Assembly: GCA_021521415.1 (NCBI GenBank)
Contig: JAIQDT010000841.1
Span: 62,001-126,000, forward strand
Origin: Bidens hawaiensis
Taxonomy: Eukaryota; Streptophyta; Magnoliopsida; Asterales; Asteraceae
DNA: 64,000 bases
Reading direction: 5' to 3'
Part shown: positions 59,140 to 64,000 of the stretch, piece after piece
Position numbering within the stretch: the first letter of the stretch is position 1
Layout of the letters: every line of letters begins with the position of its first letter
Notes under the pieces: model-generated
Told to the model about the DNA's origin: nothing
Databases searched by the model: none
Seen by the model: only the letters and a program-made list of their open reading frames with translations
Translations under genes and position numbers: made by a program

Positions 59140-60015
59140 TTTAGCAAGCTTTGATGATTTTTGAACTTTCTAGTAAACTTAGATGTTTTGATAGGATGTT
59201 TAAATCATTCAAGCAAGATTAATGGTTGAATATGTCTGAATGCGTTATTCCTAACAAGCTTTAATATTTTTGAACTATTCTAGCAAACTTAGTTGTTTTG
59301 ATTGAATGTTTATGATATTCGAGCAAGCTTGATGATTATCTGTACTTCAATGAATTATTCATGTATTATCGGGTAGACTTTGATAAATTTATGCTTTCGA
59401 GTAAACTTGGATGTTTAGAAAGTTATGTTTTTGTCTTGCATACTTGATGATTATGTGATACATGTATGAATATACTTTACATATCTGTTTTGAGTAAACT
59501 TGAGTGTTTTAATTGAAATTTGTATTTGTCTAGCATAATTCATAGTTTTTCTGTTAATTTATGAAATTACAAGGGTTTTTAAGTAAACTTTGTTTACCGA
59601 GCAAACTTTATGCTTAGAGCACACTTGTCAAATGTTGACTCATTCCAAGTGTTCTCCCAACATACTTGTAAAATTCAGAAAATTCTCAGCAAACATTACT
59701 TTTCGGGTACACTTTGTGTTTAGAGCATACTTGTATATCAAAGGATAAATAAGTCTTATCTAGCACACTTAGCACTCCTGAAGTGTTTTCGGGCATACTT
59801 ATGTTTTAAAGTATACTTGAATGAATATTTGTTAATTTTATAGGTATATCGAGTAAGGTTTTTGAAATTCAGATATTCGAGCAAGGTTGACAATTAGAAA
59901 TATCTCTAAGTTATTATTTTTGGAGTCTTTATTGATTCCTAAAAAGGTTGTCTATTTGATGTAATATACTTGATTATTTGTCTTGTGATTTATTTCTCGA
60001 GCAATCTTGTATATT
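59140..60015 (+). repeat. GAGCAAACTT motif array upstream of the Copia C ORF3 region
   Basis: About 22 direct, degenerate copies of (C)GAGCANACTTGATG, about 20-60 nt apart. Examples are gagcaagcttgatg near 59322, gagtaaacttggatg near 59398 and gagcaaactttatg near 59598. Confidence 0.7.
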
Positions 60016-60559
60016 CGAATAAGCTTCCTTCATCTTATCCACTTAGTGTTATTTTTAATTACGTTATGCAATCTGAACAAACACTTTAACGCGCAAGCTT
60101 TGAAAGCTTTAAAACAACAAATATCTGAAAATTTAATATAGGTAGTTGAATGCATTTATGTACTAAACGACAAAATGGTTTTAACCCTTACCCTCAAATA
60201 CCTGGCGTGCAAAAGAAAAGAGAGAATCAAAAGCACTTTTTTTGCAACTTTTCTGTCAACCAATCAAATACCTGTACTTTACACTTGTTTGACCTATTGT
60301 CACTATCATCAAATCAGACTATACGACTGTTTTATTGATGAAACTCAACATATTATTCATATCATAGCCTTCACATTTCAAGATAAACTCACACCTGTGT
60401 GTTGTGTGTAGGTTCCTATATTGTTCAAGACGACGGTTTGAATCGAAACGTTCCTTAACTTTAATCTTTTTATTTTCATTCTTTTCTGATAATATTCAAC
60501 ATCTTAATATCTATTTGACTGAAATAATTATTTTGTGTGTCTCTTACTTACAGAATAAG
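60016..60559. other. Spacer before the Copia C ORF3 start
   Basis: A+T-rich. It ends with a strong splice-acceptor-like run (GTGTGTCTCTTACTTACAG) 6 nt before ATG 60560. Confidence 0.45.
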
Positions 60560-60682
60560 ATGGATTCCATTCCGAATAGTCCCAAATCTTACAAAAATCA
60601 TTTATTAGAATTTGAAGATAAACTGAAGAAGGCATTAAAGAAAATTCAAACCCTAATGTCTGAGGTTGAGAAGAACTCAACT
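60560..60682 (+). pseudogene. Copia C ORF3-position gene, first part
   Basis: From ATG 60560 it reads MDSIPNSPKSYKNHLLEFED and then a coiled-coil-like Lys/Leu-rich stretch, until R2 enters at 60683. There is no clear match to ORF3 of A and B. Confidence 0.5.
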
Positions 60683-62504
60683 TGTCACACCCCGACTTAG
60701 GGCCTAGGCGTTTAACCACAAGTTGGTACCTGTTTTGTAATATATCAGAGTTATGGGTTAATTTAGCGGAAGACTTTTAGTTTGAATATAATCTTAATTT
60801 ACATTGAAAATTTACTTAGGGATTAAATACCCAAGTATTCGGTTTACAAAATATATGTTCATAATACAAGGATTTAGTTTATCAAAAACGGAGTCATCTT
60901 GTAACGCGCTTCTATCTTCATTAAGACTCCAAGCCTTGCTATAGCTACATATGTTTAATTACCTGCAATGGGTTGGAAAAATACGTCAGCTATATGCTGG
61001 TGAACACGTATGACTCTATTAAACATTTGAATGACTTTAAAATACAATTATAGTTTTCTGTACACTCAAAAAAAGTATTTCTACTTCTGGGCTTTGTACC
61101 ACTACCCTACACACACACAAGTGTTCCCCGAGCCATGTAGCCCCTACATGGAGCACTTAGTTATGACTGTTTGCCCACGGCCATTTAGCCTTTGATTTTT
61201 TAGGCTGAATAGTTATGTATGGATCCAGTCACATGTGTAATTGGTCTGAGTAGCTTTTATTTTCTATCTTGTATTATAATGTTTTAGAGATCAAATAATC
61301 TCATGTAAACGTTGACTGACTCTTTAAGACAAACACCCGTTCGTCTTATTGAGTATAAATATGTTTTGATTGATTGAAAATGTTAACGTATTCACCTGTA
61401 CCGTCAATGTTGGAAAACCTTGACTGTGAATGACTGAGAATGATATTTAGCCTATACATAAATAGGTTTGTATAAATACCTGAATGGTGTTTTGATTAAG
61501 CTATGATTGCTAAGCTTAACCTTGAAATCGTTTATCTTTGATTGTGAATGAAAATACTTTGTTTTTATGTGACGTTTGATGTAGCATGCTTTGGCTTAAT
61601 AGGTTATAACATGTTTGGTAAGTTTCTCCAGGTAAGTAAACATGTCCCTCGGTTGATTGGGATTTGTACGAATTACTTTTCTTTAAGCAAGAAAATTACT
61701 ACTAGTGATACCGCCCATACAGTTACGACATGCCCGTCAAAATATATCTTTGGTCAATATTACTTTGCTATGAAGTAACGTTTATGAAAACTCGTTTATG
61801 AATGTGAATGCTTACAAAATACTTTTCAAGGTTAAAGGCAATAGCCTTGATTGATTGTCTAAGCTATAATTTGAATAACTTAAACGTAACTCCTACCTTA
61901 GTACGAATACTTAAAATGATAATAAGAAAAAGGCAGGTTCTTGATCTACTCGTTTATGTGATTGCTACTTGATTACAACCTCGTTACTTGCACAAACTTT
62001 GAGAAAATGGCACGTCAGCTTGTTACGACAATAGGGCACAACTGTCTATGCTAAGTGTGTGAAAATAGAGGTGTGATGGGATGAGAAAAGCTCAATACCC
62101 GTCACTCCCTTTTATAGGCAAAATCCGTACCCATCGCGATACTCGATGGGTTTTCTCATACCCGTCGCGTATCACGACGCCGCAATCTGACGCCGCCATA
62201 CCCGCTCGTGACACGTGGCCTGTCATATCGTGCCACGTGTTGACATGTGGTTGGACACGTGTGTAGTGACTCAGCATGGTCCTCGCGATACGCGATGACC
62301 GTTGAGATTGATCCATAGCGTATCGCTACGCTACCCATTTCTGGGTTGATGTGAAAGTCCATCGCTATACGCAATGGGTGAATTGGTTTCCTCCGTCGCG
62401 TATCACGATGACTATGTATTTTCAGAATGTTCATTTTTGGTCCCTATACTTTATAAGTTAGTATTTTTGGTTAATTATTTTAGGGTAAGTTACGTGGTGT
62501 TACA
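60683..62504 (-). mobile_element. Solo LTR R2, related to R1
   Basis: 1822 bp, TGTCACACCCCGAC...GGTGTTACA. TSD is CAACT on the left and CAGCT on the right (one mismatch). TATAAAAGGGAG on the minus strand near 62110 gives the orientation. Five to six imperfect palindromes of the CATCGCG...CGCGATGG kind lie at 62120-62410. No coding sequence. Confidence 0.8.
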
Positions 62505-63920
62505 CAGCTGCACCAAAATAGGGGGGAATTAATTGAATCTTCTATCAATTTATGATGAAAATGATTCGGACTTTGAGAAAACCAATGATATTACAAAAGA
62601 AGAAAAGAATAAGACGATGAAAGAAAGAAGCTCAAGGGAAAAAGGATTGCTCAAGAAACGGATAAATTGCAGATAATTAACTCTCCAAATGGAAATACAA
62701 ATGTTCTGCACATTGATGGGTCTAAATCAATAGCCAAAATGGTCTATGAGCAAAGAACGACAGAAATTCAAGACAGAGAGTTTCTGAATCAAATATTGCC
62801 TGACAAGGAAATTGAAGAACAAAGAGCAATGATGGAATAGTATGAAGCTGAGAAGAGATCAAGGGATCAATTGAACAATGAAAAGTAAGAGGAGGTCTCA
62901 TAAGATGTAATTGAAAAATGTTTAAATGATGAAGAAATTCCAAATGGAGTACTTGTGTCACTTCTCAAGCTGATTCAAAATGAAGAACCAGAAAAAGCTT
63001 CAAAAGAAAAATTGAACATTGTGATTGACAAAATTTCAAAAGTCTTAGAGGTTGAAAAGAATGTCAAAAATAATGACTCAACAAATGAAAACTCGAGGAA
63101 ACAAGGTGAAAGGGAACAAAATAAGGAAAATGAAAAATTTATGTGCAAATATGGTAGGTAACCAAAATTTCTTGTGAAAAATGGGATTCCTTTTGAATAT
63201 ATGAAAATTATGACAAAGAGAGAGATAGTGAGTAGTTTCAAGGTGTTAAAAGGAAAGCAATTATTGAAACAAGAAAAAGGAACTTCTCAACACCTTCATG
63301 TTAAGAACAAGGGAATGCCCAAAAGAATGATTTTTCCATCAAAGATTAAGGAATCTGAAGTCAAGGTACTCTGTGATAAGTCAGAGTTTTCAATCTCCAA
63401 ACTAAACAATGCAAAGAAGATGAAAAGGACAGGAAATACCTCAAAGAAACCAAAACAAACATGCTTCAAAGTACCTGAACTTACATTTGAAGCATCAGCC
63501 GAAGCAAAAAGTATTCCAGTCAATTGTGATATCATACAAGATGGTCTATTTTATGATTCTAGGGTTGAATATCTAAGTGTTCTAATGAAAAATGGAGAAG
63601 TTGAGAAAATCTCCTCCAACAATGACTTCAGAAAGTTCAACCTAGAGCAATTGACTGTGATTGCAGCACTGCATTTCTCTGATTATCAGGAAAGACACAG
63701 GTCTACTAGTGCACAACAATCTGAATTTCTGAGATATTTAAGGGAACAGGCAAAATTGGGATTTCCTTTTCTGAACAAAAGGAAAAGATTAGATGAAACA
63801 ATGTCAGAAACTATGAAACCAATTCTTGCAAGTTCATCAAACAAACCCTTCTATGTCATGAATAAATGTATCAACATTGAAAAGGAAATGGGTATCTCAT
63901 GTCTAAAAGTCAAGAAATGA
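62505..63920 (+). pseudogene. Copia C ORF3-position gene, second part
   Basis: 62505-62950 is broken by stops. 62955-63161 reads as a coiled-coil-like Glu/Lys-rich stretch. 63174-63920 is open for 248 codons (MKNGIPFEYMKIMTKREIVS; LEQLTVIAALHFSDYQERHR). It is Lys-rich and has no membrane span. Similarity to ORF3 of A and B is not evident by eye. I do not recognise the family. Confidence 0.5.
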
Positions 63921-64000
63921 ACAAATTACTCACATTCTATATGATGACAGAAATGGAAGGATCTTGTTAAGAAACACTGAAGAAATGATAAGCCATATAA
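63921..64000. other. Window end within Copia C
   Basis: 80 nt past a stop; it may still be coding in another frame. Confidence 0.3.

Larger units (their letters stand above)
54493..64000 (+). mobile_element. Copia C: truncated Sirevirus-like element
   Basis: It lacks a visible 5' LTR and starts inside gag. It continues through pol to the middle of RT, then a spacer homologous to those of A and B, a motif array, and an ORF3-position region that runs to the window end. It carries a hAT MITE and solo LTR R2. Confidence 0.75.

Overview
The window is plant nuclear DNA, very probably from a eudicot and most likely a composite (Asteraceae). That placement is inference, from the style of the LTRs and from a 3' ORF family that I remember, unchecked, as abundant in Asteraceae annotations. 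It is A+T-rich. It holds two host-type genes at the left edge and about 56 kb of transposable elements stacked inside one another. There are no rRNA, tRNA, prokaryotic or CRISPR features.

Left edge (1-8083). A Helitron-like 3' terminus ends at 1469. A two-exon gene for a small plant mitochondrial complex I membrane subunit lies on the minus strand (1821-3336). A decayed Mutator-like (MULE) transposase gene follows on the plus strand (3624-6808). Facing it on the minus strand are a small GRF zinc-finger gene (7557-8083) and an acidic ORF fragment.

The nest (8090-54051). A solo LTR, S2, lies 6 bp upstream of the GRF start codon. It was split by a Copia element, Copia A (9875-53483, plus strand, TSD ATGTG). 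Copia A was then hit by: a young, apparently intact chromovirus-type Gypsy element (10470-23736, minus, TSD GGTTT); a solo LTR, S1 (27120-41953, TSD CCCAG); a non-autonomous LTR element, N (44504-46882, TSD CAAGT); and a Tourist-like MITE (47251-47429, TSD TTA). S1 was itself hit by a second solo LTR, R1 (27439-29650, TSD ACACC), and by Copia B (31513-41743, minus, TSD AATAC). The nest is four levels deep. LTR divergence agrees with the order: about 10% in Copia A, about 3.6% in Copia B, about 0.2% in the Gypsy element and in N.

Right edge (54493-64000). A third, truncated Copia (Copia C, plus strand) carries a hAT-type MITE built of GGTACC repeats and a solo LTR, R2, related to R1. It runs off the window.

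Common theme. The three Copia elements look like one lineage (Sirevirus/SIRE-like). Their shared layout is gag with zinc knuckles, pol, a long conserved non-coding spacer, then a third ORF (ORF3) in the place of an env gene. ORF3 of A and B are homologous. Each family also has its own 9-10 nt motif repeated many times in the spacer just before ORF3 and, where the leader survives, between PBS and gag: GTTCTCGGTC in A, GGCGAAGTT in B, GAGCAAACTT in C. The B motif also fills element N, whose LTR ends match those of B, so N looks like a satellite of the B family. This motif system and ORF3 are the best candidates here for something under-described.
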